Below are positions 42,336-51,856 of a stretch of 54,552 nt of DNA, piece by piece. This DNA comes from Bacteroidota bacterium (lineage in GTDB: Bacteria; Bacteroidota; Ignavibacteria; Kryptoniales; JAKASW01), in contig JAKAGT010000030.1 of assembly GCA_021825585.1 (NCBI GenBank), positions 1 to 54,552 of the forward strand. Reading direction: 5' to 3'. Position numbers and translations under genes: made by a program. The notes beneath the pieces are model-generated. The model saw nothing but the letters and a program-made list of their open reading frames with translations. It ran no database searches and had not been told where the DNA came from. Numbering within the stretch: the first letter of the stretch is position 1; every line of letters begins with the position of its first letter.

Positions 42336-42737
42336 ATGGCCGGGAAGATAAACAAGACAGAAAACGATTGGGAAAAGGAACTGACTCCTGAGGAATTCAA
42401 CATCACACGGAAGAAGGGTACGGAACGGGCGTTCACCGGGAAGTACTGGGATTTTCACGGGCAGGGCATTTACAGGTGCACTTGCTGCGGGAGCGAGCTC
42501 TTCGAGTCGGATACCAAGTTCGATTCCGGATCCGGTTGGCCGAGTTTTTACAAGCCGGTCTCCGGAGAGATTGTTGAAGAACTCACCGACTCAAGCTTCG
42601 GTATGAAAAGAACGGAAGTCCGGTGTAGCAAATGTGGTGCTCATTTGGGTCACGTGTTTGACGACGGGCCCAGGCCCACGGGACTGAGATACTGCATTAA
42701 CTCGGCTGCACTGAAATTCGAAGAGAAGAAGAGGTAG
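42336..42737 (+). CDS. msrB: Peptide-methionine (R)-S-oxide reductase
   Basis: Repairs methionine R-sulfoxide. 133 residues. Zinc cysteines are in CTCC (48-51) and CSKC (97-100), [13 protein letters not shown] is the core motif, and the catalytic Cys120 lies in [12 protein letters not shown] 42336 follows a TTGGAGGAG ribosome-binding site (spacing good); an earlier ATG at 42267 would add 23 unrelated residues. Convergent with galK. Confidence 0.95.
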   Translation: MAGKINKTENDWEKELTPEEFNITRKKGTERAFTGKYWDFHGQGIYRCTCCGSELFESDTKFDSGSGWPSFYKPVSGEIVEELTDSSFGMKRTEVRCSKCGAHLGHVFDDGPRPTGLRYCINSAALKFEEKKR

Positions 42738-42786
42738 GAACGGGGGAGATAATCGCGTCCCGCGAAGAAAGAGGCGGGAAGGCCGC

Positions 42787-43953
42787 TTACATTCGCTCTA
42801 TTGTTGAACCGCCGCCGCTTCTGGCGATAAAGACGCTACCGTTTTCATATCCGCGCTCTTTGTACCTGCGCTCAATCTCTGTCGCAAGTGGCTCTTCCGC
42901 GCTCGCATCGACGAGGCAGATTGCACTTCCTCCAAAACCGGCACCCGTCATGCGTGCTCCGTACACACCTTCGAGCTGTTCACCTATTTCTACGAATGCA
43001 TCCAGCTCGGGGGAGCTTACCTCATAATTGGTGCGGAGGCTCATGTGCGATTCGAGCATCAACTTTCCGACCAAGTCCCGGTTGTCTTTCTTCAATGCGG
43101 AGGCGGCCTTAAGCGCCCTGTCGTTTTCAGTAAGGATATGCAGCGCCCTCATATACAGGACCCGATCCATTTCTCTTTCGAGACCCTTCAGTTCATCTAT
43201 ATTTACGTCTCGAAGAGAATTCAGACTCCGCCCGAGAAGTCCGGAAAGTGAGTCGACGGCCTCCTGGCACTGCTGTCTCCGTTTGTTGTACTCGGTGGTT
43301 GCGAGGGCCCTCTTTATCCCGGTGACGCAGACGAGGATAGAGCAGTCGGGCGGCACCGGTACATACTCGTAGTCCAGGGAACGGGTGTCGACCAGGACCG
43401 CGTTTTCAGCCTGGGCGAACTTGGCGACGAAGGGATCCATGATGCCCGACTGAACACCGACAAACTCGTTTTCGATACGCTGTGCGAGGACCGGAATCTC
43501 GATGTCTTTGAGTCTGATATCGTAAAGGTACGAAACGGCTTCAATGATCGAGACGACATAGGCGGCGGAAGAGCTCAATCCGCTTCCGCGGGGAACGGTG
43601 CTGCCGATCGCAAAATTGGTTCCCTCGATGCTCTTCAGATCGCTCAGGAGGCTGCACGCCCCCTTTATGTAGTTTACCCAGAAATTCGAATGCTCGAACC
43701 TGCCGGGGAATATTTCGAACGAAGTCTTCTTGCTGAGTTCTTTCGAGTAGGCTATGAAAAGCTTTCCGCCTCTTCTTCCGGCCGCCGTGTAGGTGCGGCG
43801 GTCTATCGCAATCGGGAGGACGAACCCCTCGTTGTAATCGGTGTGCTCGCCGATCAAATTTATCCTGCCTGGAGCGCTCGCTATGACTTCGGGAGATTTG
43901 CCGAATTCCAGCCGGAATAGCTTGAAAAGTTCCTTCCTTATGTCCTCTTCCAT
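42787..43953 (-). CDS. galK: Galactokinase
   Basis: GHMP-family kinase. 388 residues from ATG 43953. GRINLIGEHTDYNEGF is the galactokinase signature, PRGSGLSSSAA the nucleotide loop, and GARMTGAGFGGSAICLV the third motif. Starting at MEEDIRKELFKLF matches the E. coli GalK N-terminus; ATG 44103 would add 50 residues without counterpart, and a TATAAT at 44113-44118 would put the mRNA start right at that ATG, which argues against it. Lies downstream of the eRF1-like gene. Confidence 0.9.
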   Translation of the reverse strand: MEEDIRKELFKLFRLEFGKSPEVIASAPGRINLIGEHTDYNEGFVLPIAIDRRTYTAAGRRGGKLFIAYSKELSKKTSFEIFPGRFEHSNFWVNYIKGACSLLSDLKSIEGTNFAIGSTVPRGSGLSSSAAYVVSIIEAVSYLYDIRLKDIEIPVLAQRIENEFVGVQSGIMDPFVAKFAQAENAVLVDTRSLDYEYVPVPPDCSILVCVTGIKRALATTEYNKRRQQCQEAVDSLSGLLGRSLNSLRDVNIDELKGLEREMDRVLYMRALHILTENDRALKAASALKKDNRDLVGKLMLESHMSLRTNYEVSSPELDAFVEIGEQLEGVYGARMTGAGFGGSAICLVDASAEEPLATEIERRYKERGYENGSVFIARSGGGSTIERM

Positions 43954-44112
43954 GGCCACATTTACTTCAGCATCGTTTTCGAAATGCTGAAGGTATCTCC
44001 GTTTTATTCTCGCATGTTCACGCAATTCAAAGTCCGTCTTCTTCGTTCGTTTTGTATAAGGTGAAACCTCGGTCTCGCATTTGAGGCCTTCCAACATCTC
44101 CATCTCTGGTAA

Positions 44113-44118
44113 ATTATA
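44113..44118 (-). promoter_or_regulatory. -10 element upstream of galK
   Basis: On the minus strand this reads TATAAT, a perfect -10, with a weak -35. Initiation near 44106 gives about 150 nt of leader before galK ATG 43953. Confidence 0.45.
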
Positions 44119-44175
44119 TCTTATTCCTTCGCTTGAAAGGTGCTTACTTATCCCTAACCCGAGAATTCAAGAAGT

Positions 44176-45360
44176 TCAGATCTCTGTCTCGGCTGTCTCT
44201 TCCAGCTGTACGAGTTCTCCCTTCTTGAACTTAATAATCGCGGCAATATTCTCGAGTGAACCGATGAGGTTCTCACCCCGGATGTGCCGCACCGTTGCAC
44301 CCTGACGAACTGCTTCTTCAACGAGGTCGTATACAACATCTGAAACCTGGACCAGCATTCCTCCGCAGCAAACGCACGCCGCCCCCTCAATGTGAGGCAT
44401 TCCGCATTGTGTGCAGACGAGCCCGGGCTGCGAAAAATCTTCAGCTACTGCAAGGACCTGCAGGTTATACTCCTGTGTCGCCTCGACCACCTTCTTTATC
44501 CCTTTAACTGCATAACCGTCTTTTTCCACTTCAACCGAGATTTTTCTGAGTAGGATTCTCTCCTCATCCAGTTCGAAACCTCGTTCGGCAGCCAGCGCCT
44601 TCGAGAGTACTTCGTTCTCTTTCGCATGAATGTCGATTTCAAAAACCCCTATGAGGTTATTGCGAAGGCGTGCATGAAGTAATCTCGCGAGATGATCGCC
44701 CAGTGGTTTGCGCGCTCCGATTATTATTTTATCCAGATGCCGGTTTGCCGACATCGATTTCAGAAGCTCCGCGACAGAACCGAGGTGGAAACGTGTCTGT
44801 TCTTCCTTTCGCTGCATCAATCTCTTTTCACGCTTCATGAATGTCTCAAGGAGCGGTTTCCGCGCCGGCTTTGCCTTCAATGCAAAATCGTGGTGCTCTA
44901 TAATTTCGTCCATGTATACCTCGAAGAGGCGGACGTGTCTTGAGTCCGCGAGCACAACGCCGATCCTGTAATGCTCTTCAAGCATTGCGAGGAGGGGGCG
45001 TAAATAAAAATTCGTGTCGATGACAAGATTGGACTTTACCGGCATCGGCAGCCAGTAGATCTGATAAAAATGTTCCACGGAGTTGGCAAATATTGCCAGG
45101 GATTTATATCGTGCGGCAGGATTTTCCATCGAAACAAATTGCTGAATCCGCCTCAGAGACTCATCGGCAGCTTCGACGGACTTTCGCCCGATGTTCAGGC
45201 CATCAAGCTCTTTTCGTGCTTTTTTTACGAGGTCCTTTGTTTCAATATCCCAGATGCTTCTGGCTCGCTCGCTCCCATCTGTGTTCAGATAGAAAGATAT
45301 AGCCACGCCCTCCCTGGCTATATAATTCGTCAGAAGGTTCACCTCCTGATGGCCGATCAT
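44176..45360 (-). CDS. Bacterial eRF1-like protein (baeRF/Vms1-type)
   Basis: 394 residues. Resembles the Vms1/Ankzf1-like peptidyl-tRNA hydrolase family related to archaeal and eukaryotic release factor 1: a central Rossmann-type domain (GVVLADSRHVRLFEVYMDEI, about 134-153), a linker with KRLMQRKEEQTRF where release factors have GGQ, and a C-terminal L7Ae-like domain with a zinc ribbon CTQC (316-319), CVCC (329-332). The GGQ motif is absent, with EEQ at the similar place. Possible role: ribosome rescue or tRNA handling. GGAGAGGAG precedes ATG 45360. Confidence 0.8.
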   Translation of the reverse strand: MIGHQEVNLLTNYIAREGVAISFYLNTDGSERARSIWDIETKDLVKKARKELDGLNIGRKSVEAADESLRRIQQFVSMENPAARYKSLAIFANSVEHFYQIYWLPMPVKSNLVIDTNFYLRPLLAMLEEHYRIGVVLADSRHVRLFEVYMDEIIEHHDFALKAKPARKPLLETFMKREKRLMQRKEEQTRFHLGSVAELLKSMSANRHLDKIIIGARKPLGDHLARLLHARLRNNLIGVFEIDIHAKENEVLSKALAAERGFELDEERILLRKISVEVEKDGYAVKGIKKVVEATQEYNLQVLAVAEDFSQPGLVCTQCGMPHIEGAACVCCGGMLVQVSDVVYDLVEEAVRQGATVRHIRGENLIGSLENIAAIIKFKKGELVQLEETAETEI

Positions 45361-45474
45361 TTTCTCCTCTCCGGTTGACTCAACTAAATCTAAGACTGTC
45401 TGCAGCTAAAGTCAAACTTAAGCGATCTTCGGGCTGTCGGTGGAACGGGGTTGCTGCACGGCGGACTATCCGGT

Positions 45475-45503
45475 AAAATAATTTGGTCTTGCATCGTTGA
45501 CAA
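45475..45503 (-). promoter_or_regulatory. Promoter of the eRF1-like gene
   Basis: On the minus strand: TTGTCA (45503-45498), 17 bp, TATTTT (45480-45475). It leads to the eRF1-like gene with a leader of about 108 nt. Confidence 0.55.
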
Positions 45504-45634
45504 TTTCCTTGCAATTTGCACACTGAAGTTCTTCTTTGCTGTCCTTCCACTGCCCCAGAAGGATTCAATATGAGTAGGAATCGGCAATTTCTATCCGTTT
45601 GTCCAGGGCCTCGTTTCGGCACTGATATTGCGAG

Positions 45635-46015
45635 TTGGTTTGTGTGCGCGTTTCAGAAAAAGCGAAGACCGTGCTCATTGCGGCACAGGATCCAAGAGTA
45701 GCCGGATTGATTCAGGAGTATTTGTTACAGACCGGCTACGCGGCGCATTGCGAGTTTAATCTCGATGCGGCCCTCGAGAAACTGATAGCGACACATGTTG
45801 ATCTTTTGATTGTCGACGGTGAGATGCCGGAGAAGGTACTGAGAGACTTTGTTGAAACTGCCGCCCAGCTCAAGCCGGGACTTCCGATGATTGCAGTAGG
45901 GATTTCGGAATACGAGATGCAGAGCAAGACACTTTCGGCCTTTGTAGCAGCGTTCATTGAAAAACCGTTCAGTATTTCTGATATTTCAAGCACTATCAAG
46001 GAAACCCTTAACTAA
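45635..46015 (+). CDS. Response-regulator receiver-domain protein
   Basis: 126 residues forming one receiver domain. The phosphoacceptor Asp61 lies in DLLIVDGEM and the conserved Lys110 in FIEKPF. The acidic pair after beta-1 is reduced (AQD, one Asp). There is no output domain, so it is a stand-alone CheY-like signaller. Start TTG 45635 is uncertain. It sits 12 bp upstream of a STAS gene, and the two may function together. Confidence 0.85.
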   Translation: MVCVRVSEKAKTVLIAAQDPRVAGLIQEYLLQTGYAAHCEFNLDAALEKLIATHVDLLIVDGEMPEKVLRDFVETAAQLKPGLPMIAVGISEYEMQSKTLSAFVAAFIEKPFSISDISSTIKETLN

Positions 46016-46027
46016 AGTGAGGAGAAA

Positions 46028-46384
46028 ATGGCACTGAAAGTATCTAAGCTTGCTGACGGCGAAATAGCGGTTATTGAGCCGAAGGGGGAGCTTATCGGCG
46101 GCGATGAGACTGATGAACTCCGCTCTGAAGTGGCGAAACTCTCAACCGGAGGAAATAAGAAGCTTGTGATCGATTTAGGCAAGACAACTTATCTGAACAG
46201 TACCGCAATCGGTGTTCTGATATGGGCTCATACTCACTATGCAAAGGATGGTGGTGAGGTGAAATTGGCAAATTTGAACAAGAACATTAAGAATATATTT
46301 GTGGTCACGAAGCTGACGATGGTGTTTGATGTTCGCGACACACAGCTGGATGCCGTCGCGAGTTTCTCGAAAGAGAAGAAATAG
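46028..46384 (+). CDS. STAS-domain anti-sigma factor antagonist
   Basis: 118 residues, paralogous to the protein at 22154. STAS core: VIEPKGELIGGDETDELRSEV and YLNSTAIGVLIWAH with the switch serine in LNST. SD GAGGAG precedes ATG 46028. Following a receiver protein and preceding the exbB operon, it may regulate envelope energisation; this is inference. Confidence 0.9.
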   Translation: MALKVSKLADGEIAVIEPKGELIGGDETDELRSEVAKLSTGGNKKLVIDLGKTTYLNSTAIGVLIWAHTHYAKDGGEVKLANLNKNIKNIFVVTKLTMVFDVRDTQLDAVASFSKEKK

Positions 46385-46438
46385 GTTTGACGCTTAACAT
46401 AACTTCAACAAAAACCTTCAAAAGGAGGCTTAACTAAA

Positions 46439-47170
46439 ATGAAACAAGGCTTATTCGCGGCGATTCTTATGATCGTTGCATTTGCTGTTTCGCTTTACGT
46501 GTACCTGAATTTACTTCCCGACTATATCACGAAAGGTGGTCCCCTGGTAGTGGTATTGCTCATGCTTTCGATAATGGTGTTCACGTACATTTTTGAACGT
46601 CTTTTCTCACTGCGGAAGGCGCAAGGAAAGGGCGCTCTTACAAAGTTCCTCAAGGATGTCGAGGACAACCTCAACAGTGGTGATGTCAACTCGGCAATTG
46701 AGGCATGCAACAAGCAGCGCGGTTCAATGGCTAACGTTATTCGGAACGGACTTGAGAGATACCAGGAAGTACTTAAAGACAGCCACATCGACGCTGAGAA
46801 ATACATGGCAGAAGTACAGCGTGCGATCGAAGAAGCAACCATGCTCGAGACTCCAATTCTCGAGAAGAACTTGATCGTCCTTTCTACAATCTCGTCAATT
46901 GCCACCATGATCGGACTGTTGGGAACCGTTATAGGTATGATTCGCGCATTCCAGGCTATGTCGCACGCGGGCGCGCCGGATGCTATTCAGCTTTCTATCG
47001 GTATTTCCGAAGCTCTGGTTAACACAGCCGGTGGATTGATCGCAGCCATAACCGGAATCATTGCATACAACTTCTTCGTCAACAAAGTTGACAACTTCAC
47101 TTATATGATTGACGAAGCCACTTCGAGCATTATTCAGATTCTGAATTCACGCAGACTTGAAGGCCGGTAA
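46439..47170 (+). CDS. exbB: ExbB/TolQ/MotA-family proton channel subunit
   Basis: 243 residues with membrane segments at about 7-26, 32-52, 140-165 and 185-205. The conserved LLGTVIGMIRAFQAM segment and the TAGGLIAAITGIIAYNFF helix identify the ExbB/TolQ family. Together with ExbD and TonB it uses the proton gradient to drive outer-membrane receptors. AAAGGAGG precedes ATG 46439. Confidence 0.92.
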   Translation: MKQGLFAAILMIVAFAVSLYVYLNLLPDYITKGGPLVVVLLMLSIMVFTYIFERLFSLRKAQGKGALTKFLKDVEDNLNSGDVNSAIEACNKQRGSMANVIRNGLERYQEVLKDSHIDAEKYMAEVQRAIEEATMLETPILEKNLIVLSTISSIATMIGLLGTVIGMIRAFQAMSHAGAPDAIQLSIGISEALVNTAGGLIAAITGIIAYNFFVNKVDNFTYMIDEATSSIIQILNSRRLEGR

Positions 47171-47196
47171 TCATCGTAAGTTAAGGAGCTAAGCAA

Positions 47197-47721
47197 ATGC
47201 CAAAAATAAAGAAAAAACGTCTTCCCGTAAGGATCGACATGACCCCTATGGTGGATGTTGCCATGCTGCTTCTGACATTCTTCATGATGACGACTCAGTT
47301 CAAGCCGCCGCAGCAGGTCAAGATTGATCTACCTTCTTCAGACAAGGGTCCTAAATTGCCTGAGAGCGGTGTCATGACGATCAGCGTTGACAAGGCAGGA
47401 CAGATTTTCATGGGTGTCGACCAGCAGCAACTGCGCAAGGATCTTTTTGAGCCGATGTATCCGAACGGAATACAGAGCCCTGACGGGAAAATGATTCCTG
47501 TATGGCTCGCGCCGGAGATTCCTGTTCAGGAGAAAGATCTTGTCCAACTCGTTGTAAATGCCCGCATACACAACATCAGATTAGTGACTGTAATCAAAGC
47601 GGACAAGGATGCAGAGTACGGCCCGGTGATGGATGTGATGAACGACCTGGAAAAGGCGCAAATCACCAGGTTTGAGCTGCAGACCGAACTCCGCGGCGAC
47701 AACGGAGGTAAGAATGGCTGA
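47197..47721 (+). CDS. exbD: ExbD/TolR-family protein, first copy
   Basis: 174 residues. Basic N-terminus (KIKKKRLPVR), then DMTPMVDVAMLLLTFFMMT with the conserved membrane aspartate, and a periplasmic domain. Overlaps the second exbD by 8 bp. Tandem exbD genes are usual in Bacteroidota-like Ton systems. Confidence 0.93.
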   Translation: MPKIKKKRLPVRIDMTPMVDVAMLLLTFFMMTTQFKPPQQVKIDLPSSDKGPKLPESGVMTISVDKAGQIFMGVDQQQLRKDLFEPMYPNGIQSPDGKMIPVWLAPEIPVQEKDLVQLVVNARIHNIRLVTVIKADKDAEYGPVMDVMNDLEKAQITRFELQTELRGDNGGKNG

Positions 47722-48208
47722 CGTTCAAGTTGCCGAGAAGCACGGGAAGCAGAAGGGTAAGCATAAGAAGAAGAGAAGGCTTGGAGTACGTATCGACATG
47801 ACGCCGATGGTGGATGTCGCGTTTCTGCTTCTCACATTTTTCATGTTGACCACCGCTTTCAGTCGTCCTCAGGCCATGGAAATAAACCTACCACCCAGCG
47901 ACTCGAAGGTCGAGGTGGCCGAAACCAACCTGATGACGTTAAGAGTCACTCCGGACGGCTCAATCTACTGGAACATTGGGACCAAACCGCCCCAGAAAGT
48001 CGACTGGAGCAATTTCAGGGAACTCATAGTTAACAGCAACAAGGCGAATTCTCGTCTGATCACGCTGATAAAAGTTTCCAGAAAGGCAAAGTACCAGGAC
48101 ATGATAAATATTATTGATGAGCTGAACGTCGATAATGTTACTCGTTTCAGCCTTGCGCCTATGACTCCTGAGGATGATCAGGCACTCGCAAAGGTCGGCG
48201 CAAAATGA
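47714..48208 (+). CDS. exbD: ExbD/TolR-family protein, second copy
   Basis: 164 residues. Very basic N-terminus (KGKHKKKRRLGVR), DMTPMVDVAFLLLTFFMLTT with the membrane Asp, then a periplasmic domain. ATG 47714 has GGAGG a few nt upstream and is preferred over a start 14 codons earlier inside the first exbD. The two ExbD copies differ most in the periplasmic domains and could form a heteromer. Confidence 0.93.
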   Translation: MADVQVAEKHGKQKGKHKKKRRLGVRIDMTPMVDVAFLLLTFFMLTTAFSRPQAMEINLPPSDSKVEVAETNLMTLRVTPDGSIYWNIGTKPPQKVDWSNFRELIVNSNKANSRLITLIKVSRKAKYQDMINIIDELNVDNVTRFSLAPMTPEDDQALAKVGAK

Positions 48209-48226
48209 AAGGAAGGTTGATCTAAG

Positions 48227-48973
48227 ATGGCAAAGAAAAAGAAAGAAAGTGCAGGAGAGTTGCGCGACTACGGTGCGCCGCTTCTGAAGCGCCTGGCTCA
48301 GAAGTACACCGGCATCGGGTTGGCCATTGCAGTAGCTATTCACCTTGCCGGCGTCGGAGCCTACTGGGCTTCGCAGTACCTTGGCCGTGAGGACCAGAGC
48401 AACGCCCCTGTCGTCATGTTGAGGTATGCCGAACTAGGTCCGCCCCCTTCGATTACGAACCAACAGGCCCTGCCTCAGGTTGCCGTGTCTACGCCTATGG
48501 CAAAGCCTAATGTCGGTGTTCCGGTTCCCGTTCCTGATGCTCAAGTTTCCCCCGAGCAGACGATTGCAACGCAGAAGGAATTGAGCAAAATCGTCGGTCC
48601 GGTAACGCAGGGTACAGGGGGAGATTCGGTCGGCGTTTCGTTCAATCCGAACGATATCAAAGTCAACAGCGATGGGCCGCCTCCGGATTTTGTACCTGTC
48701 GAAAAAGAGCCGCAGATCATAAAGCAGGTGACGCCTAAGTACCCGGAACTTGCTCAGAGAGCCGGTATTGAAGGAAGAGTGATAGTGAAGATTTGGGTCG
48801 ATAAAGACGGGAAACCGCATCAGGCTATCGTGCTTAAAAGCGATGCGGAAATCTTCAACAAGCCCGCTGTCGATGCAGCAATGCAGTACCGCTTCACTCC
48901 CGCAATTATGAATAAGGGCCCCGTTGCTGTTTGGGTCGTAATACCCTTTACGTTCAAGCTCAGGCAGCAATAA
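48227..48973 (+). CDS. tonB: TonB-family energy transducer
   Basis: 248 residues. Membrane helix about 26-47, a Pro-rich periplasmic spacer (VPVPVPDAQ), and a TonB-C domain with TPKYPELAQRAGIEGRVIVKIWVDKDG, ending FTFKLRQQ. Couples ExbBD motion to outer-membrane transporters. Confidence 0.93.
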   Translation: MAKKKKESAGELRDYGAPLLKRLAQKYTGIGLAIAVAIHLAGVGAYWASQYLGREDQSNAPVVMLRYAELGPPPSITNQQALPQVAVSTPMAKPNVGVPVPVPDAQVSPEQTIATQKELSKIVGPVTQGTGGDSVGVSFNPNDIKVNSDGPPPDFVPVEKEPQIIKQVTPKYPELAQRAGIEGRVIVKIWVDKDGKPHQAIVLKSDAEIFNKPAVDAAMQYRFTPAIMNKGPVAVWVVIPFTFKLRQQ

Positions 48974-48982
48974 GCAGCCGGG

Positions 48983-49189
48983 ATGGACCTCGGCAGGCTA
49001 TCAAAATATTATGGATACATTATGTCCGCCGTCTTTTTTTTCGGCGGACTTTTTGTTATTTTCGGAGTGCTTATTCCCGAGTATGTACCAGAGCAATTCA
49101 GAATAACTGCGGGAATTGTGCTAATGCTTTGGGCGGTTTACCGATTTGTAATCACTGGTATGAGATCTAGACGAAATGATGATGAATAG
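48983..49189 (+). CDS. Small two-helix membrane protein
   Basis: 68 residues: hydrophobic stretches at about 10-30 (SAVFFFGGLFVIFGVLI) and 40-58, with a charged C-terminus. Starts 9 bp after tonB and overlaps the next gene by 14 bp, so it belongs to the operon. No recognised family. Confidence 0.7.
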   Translation: MDLGRLSKYYGYIMSAVFFFGGLFVIFGVLIPEYVPEQFRITAGIVLMLWAVYRFVITGMRSRRNDDE

Positions 49190-50135
49190 GCTCTCTCTGG
49201 CTGTTGTACTTGTATTGACGCTAATCCTGTCATCCTGCCAGCCCGGGAAACCGGAAGCGTCTCCCACAGAGGGTAACCTGGTGGTTTATTGTGCCGAATC
49301 TGTTGCACCTGCTGTAACGGAAGTCGCCAACCAATTCATGAACCTTTACAACAAGGCACACATCACGGTTAAATCCGTCCCCACGCGTGTTGCCATCTAT
49401 AAGCTTCTCAACAGCGAGACGACCCTCGCGGTGACATCGCGCTACTTCAATCAGGACGAATTGAGCGCGATGAAGAAATACAAGATTAAGGCCGATTCGA
49501 TGACTGTCGCTATGGACGGAGTGGTCATCATTGTAAACGAGCGCAATCCGCTGAAGAGAATAAACACCAGTCAGTTGAGGGACATATACAGCGGGAAAAC
49601 AACCATCTGGGGAAAACTGGAAAAGGACTTTCAGGGGAGAATCATTCCCGCGATCGAAAGTGAGAATTCAGGGACCGTCCAGTTCTTCGGCGACCGGGTT
49701 CTGGGCAACGAGAAATTTGTTAATGTCTACCCCTGCTCGACGATGACACACGTGTACAAATTTGTAAGAGATAATGAAAATGCGATCGGCTTGATCAGCT
49801 CCAACTGGCTGAACTCGGGTCAGAAGCTTCTTCCGGGGAAGGAGCCTGCACCGAAGGCGCTGGAGATCGCGGAAGTGGACTCGAGCAACCTGAAGTACGT
49901 AGACCCGAACACTTTTGGAAGTTACTACTACCCTTATCAGGCACATATATACAGGCATTACTATCCACTTACGAGGAATATATACTTCTTGTCCCGCGAT
50001 TTTGAGCACGGTTTGGGTGCGGGTTTCTTTACGTTCGCCGCGAGTGCTCCGGGACAGCAGATCTTACTCAACAATGGGCTTGTTCCTGCCACTATGCCCG
50101 TCAGACTTGTTCAATTAAATAGCCAACCATTATGA
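49176..50135 (+). CDS. PstS-like periplasmic binding lipoprotein
   Basis: 319 residues. Lipobox LSSC with Cys21, then a substrate-binding fold resembling phosphate-binding PstS (LVVYCAESVAPAVTEVA, NERNPLKRI, ENSGTVQFFGDRV). There are no pstCAB genes here; the same association with exbB/exbD/tonB and a TPR protein occurs widely in Bacteroidota, suggesting a role in Ton-linked uptake instead of an ABC importer. Its stop overlaps the next start (ATGA). Confidence 0.85.
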   Translation: MMMNRLSLAVVLVLTLILSSCQPGKPEASPTEGNLVVYCAESVAPAVTEVANQFMNLYNKAHITVKSVPTRVAIYKLLNSETTLAVTSRYFNQDELSAMKKYKIKADSMTVAMDGVVIIVNERNPLKRINTSQLRDIYSGKTTIWGKLEKDFQGRIIPAIESENSGTVQFFGDRVLGNEKFVNVYPCSTMTHVYKFVRDNENAIGLISSNWLNSGQKLLPGKEPAPKALEIAEVDSSNLKYVDPNTFGSYYYPYQAHIYRHYYPLTRNIYFLSRDFEHGLGAGFFTFAASAPGQQILLNNGLVPATMPVRLVQLNSQPL

Positions 50136-51844
50136 AAAAAATCACATTACTCTTTCTTGCTCTGTCTCTGTCAACCTTCACAGCGAAAGTGTTCGCTCAG
50201 AATGCCTTGGATGTAGGGATGAGTCTGCTTGACAAAAAGGATTGTGCGGGAGCTTTACCTTATTTGAAGAGAGCAATCAACGATAATCCTAAGTCCGAGA
50301 AGGCAAATCTCTATTTAGGAAGCGCCTATCTCTGTCTGGGGAATCTCGACAGCGCGGAAATATTTCTGAGGTTTGCGGTCAGATACGATGACAAGTCGGC
50401 ACCGGCTTACTTCGGGCTAGGCCAGGTATATCTGAAGCAGAAGAAGGATGTTGAAGCTCTGGAAAACCTGAAAACCGCCACGACACTCGATCCCAAGGAC
50501 GGCAAATATCAGGTTGCGCTCGGATACGCTTATCTGGAAAACGATTCGACCGATGCCGCGATGAAGGCTTTCTACAGGGCGACAGATCTAAACGATAAGA
50601 ACGTGCAGGCGATCGAAGGGATAGGCGACGTTTATTTCAAGCAGAATATATTGGAAGCTGCGATTGAGAATTATAACCACGCATTGCAGCTGGATTCCTC
50701 AAACGTTCCGCTCATGCTGAAGCTTGCAAATACTTATATGAAGAACAACGACGGCGGAAAGGCATATGAGATGTTTGTCAAAGTTTCCCAGCTTGCGCCG
50801 AACAATGCCGATGCGCAGTACCAGGCCGGCGAACTTTTGTATACCAACAAGCGGTACCGCGACGCGTTTCCTTTCCTGCAGAAGTATCATCAGCTCAAGC
50901 CGAACGATGATAAGACACTCCTGGATCTCGCTAAATCCGCCTATGAGGGACATCTTTACAGCGATGCCGTGACGTACTATCAGGAATACCTGAAGAAATA
51001 TCCCGGCTCAATCATGGCAAAGGCTTCGATTGCCGCCTCGTACTTTTTCGAGAGTAAGCCCGTGCAATCGTACAACATCTTCAAGAGTATTCCGATCGAT
51101 TCAATGGATGTGAAGGACCTGGCCAGGTTCGGTCTCGCGGCGGATGCGGTTCACGATACGGCCAGCACGATCTCAGCCTGGTCCCGCGCGGTTAAGATGG
51201 ACACCTCGCTTGATGTCATCGAAAACAGGCTGGCCGGGGTTTTCTTCTCTGCAAGAAGATACGACGAGGCCATCGCTCATTTCAAAAGATACCTCACGAT
51301 GAAACCGAACGACTACGCGGCAATGTTGAACATGGGGCTGTGCTATGTGGCGAGCCGGAACTTCGGTGATGCGATCATCATATTGAAGAAGGTGCTGACC
51401 GGAATACCCGACAACTATCAGGCGGCTCTCTGGCTTGCGAGGACATATTCGTTCGCAGATTCCCTGGAACAGGCTGCAAACGCGTACGACAATGTGATCA
51501 CGCTGGCTCTGAAGGATACCTCAAAAACCGACCACTCGTCTGATTTGAACGAAGCTTATCGCGTGAAGGCGACTTATAAGATTATTTCGGGGAGCAGACT
51601 CTCGAAGAACAATCCGGATGAAGCAACCAAGCTGTACCAGAGCGCGAATCAGGATCTTATGAATGCCGTCAAGTACGACCCGAAGGATTACAAGACCCAT
51701 GCGCTCCTTGCGCAGGACTACGCGCTTATGGGTAAGATGGATGAAGCCTGTAAAGAGATAAAGATTGTCTTGAGAACCGCTTCCCGGGACGATCCGACTT
51801 ATAATCAAATGCTGCAGCTCCAAAAATCTCTCAGCTGCGAATAG
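50132..51844 (+). CDS. TPR-repeat protein, exported
   Basis: 570 residues. Signal peptide about 1-22 (ending VFAQ). Many tetratricopeptide repeats from about residue 25 to 480 (e.g. AYFGLGQVYLKQKKDVEALENLKTA and AMLNMGLCYVASRNFGDAIIILKK). A scaffold for periplasmic protein assembly, likely serving the TonB/ExbBD machine encoded upstream. Last gene of the operon. Confidence 0.9.
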   Translation: MKKITLLFLALSLSTFTAKVFAQNALDVGMSLLDKKDCAGALPYLKRAINDNPKSEKANLYLGSAYLCLGNLDSAEIFLRFAVRYDDKSAPAYFGLGQVYLKQKKDVEALENLKTATTLDPKDGKYQVALGYAYLENDSTDAAMKAFYRATDLNDKNVQAIEGIGDVYFKQNILEAAIENYNHALQLDSSNVPLMLKLANTYMKNNDGGKAYEMFVKVSQLAPNNADAQYQAGELLYTNKRYRDAFPFLQKYHQLKPNDDKTLLDLAKSAYEGHLYSDAVTYYQEYLKKYPGSIMAKASIAASYFFESKPVQSYNIFKSIPIDSMDVKDLARFGLAADAVHDTASTISAWSRAVKMDTSLDVIENRLAGVFFSARRYDEAIAHFKRYLTMKPNDYAAMLNMGLCYVASRNFGDAIIILKKVLTGIPDNYQAALWLARTYSFADSLEQAANAYDNVITLALKDTSKTDHSSDLNEAYRVKATYKIISGSRLSKNNPDEATKLYQSANQDLMNAVKYDPKDYKTHALLAQDYALMGKMDEACKEIKIVLRTASRDDPTYNQMLQLQKSLSCE

Positions 51845-51856
51845 CTGGCTTTTTCG

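Noticed and set aside
43954-44103. Longer GalK start
   Set aside because: No counterpart in GalK proteins, and a TATAAT box lies right before it.
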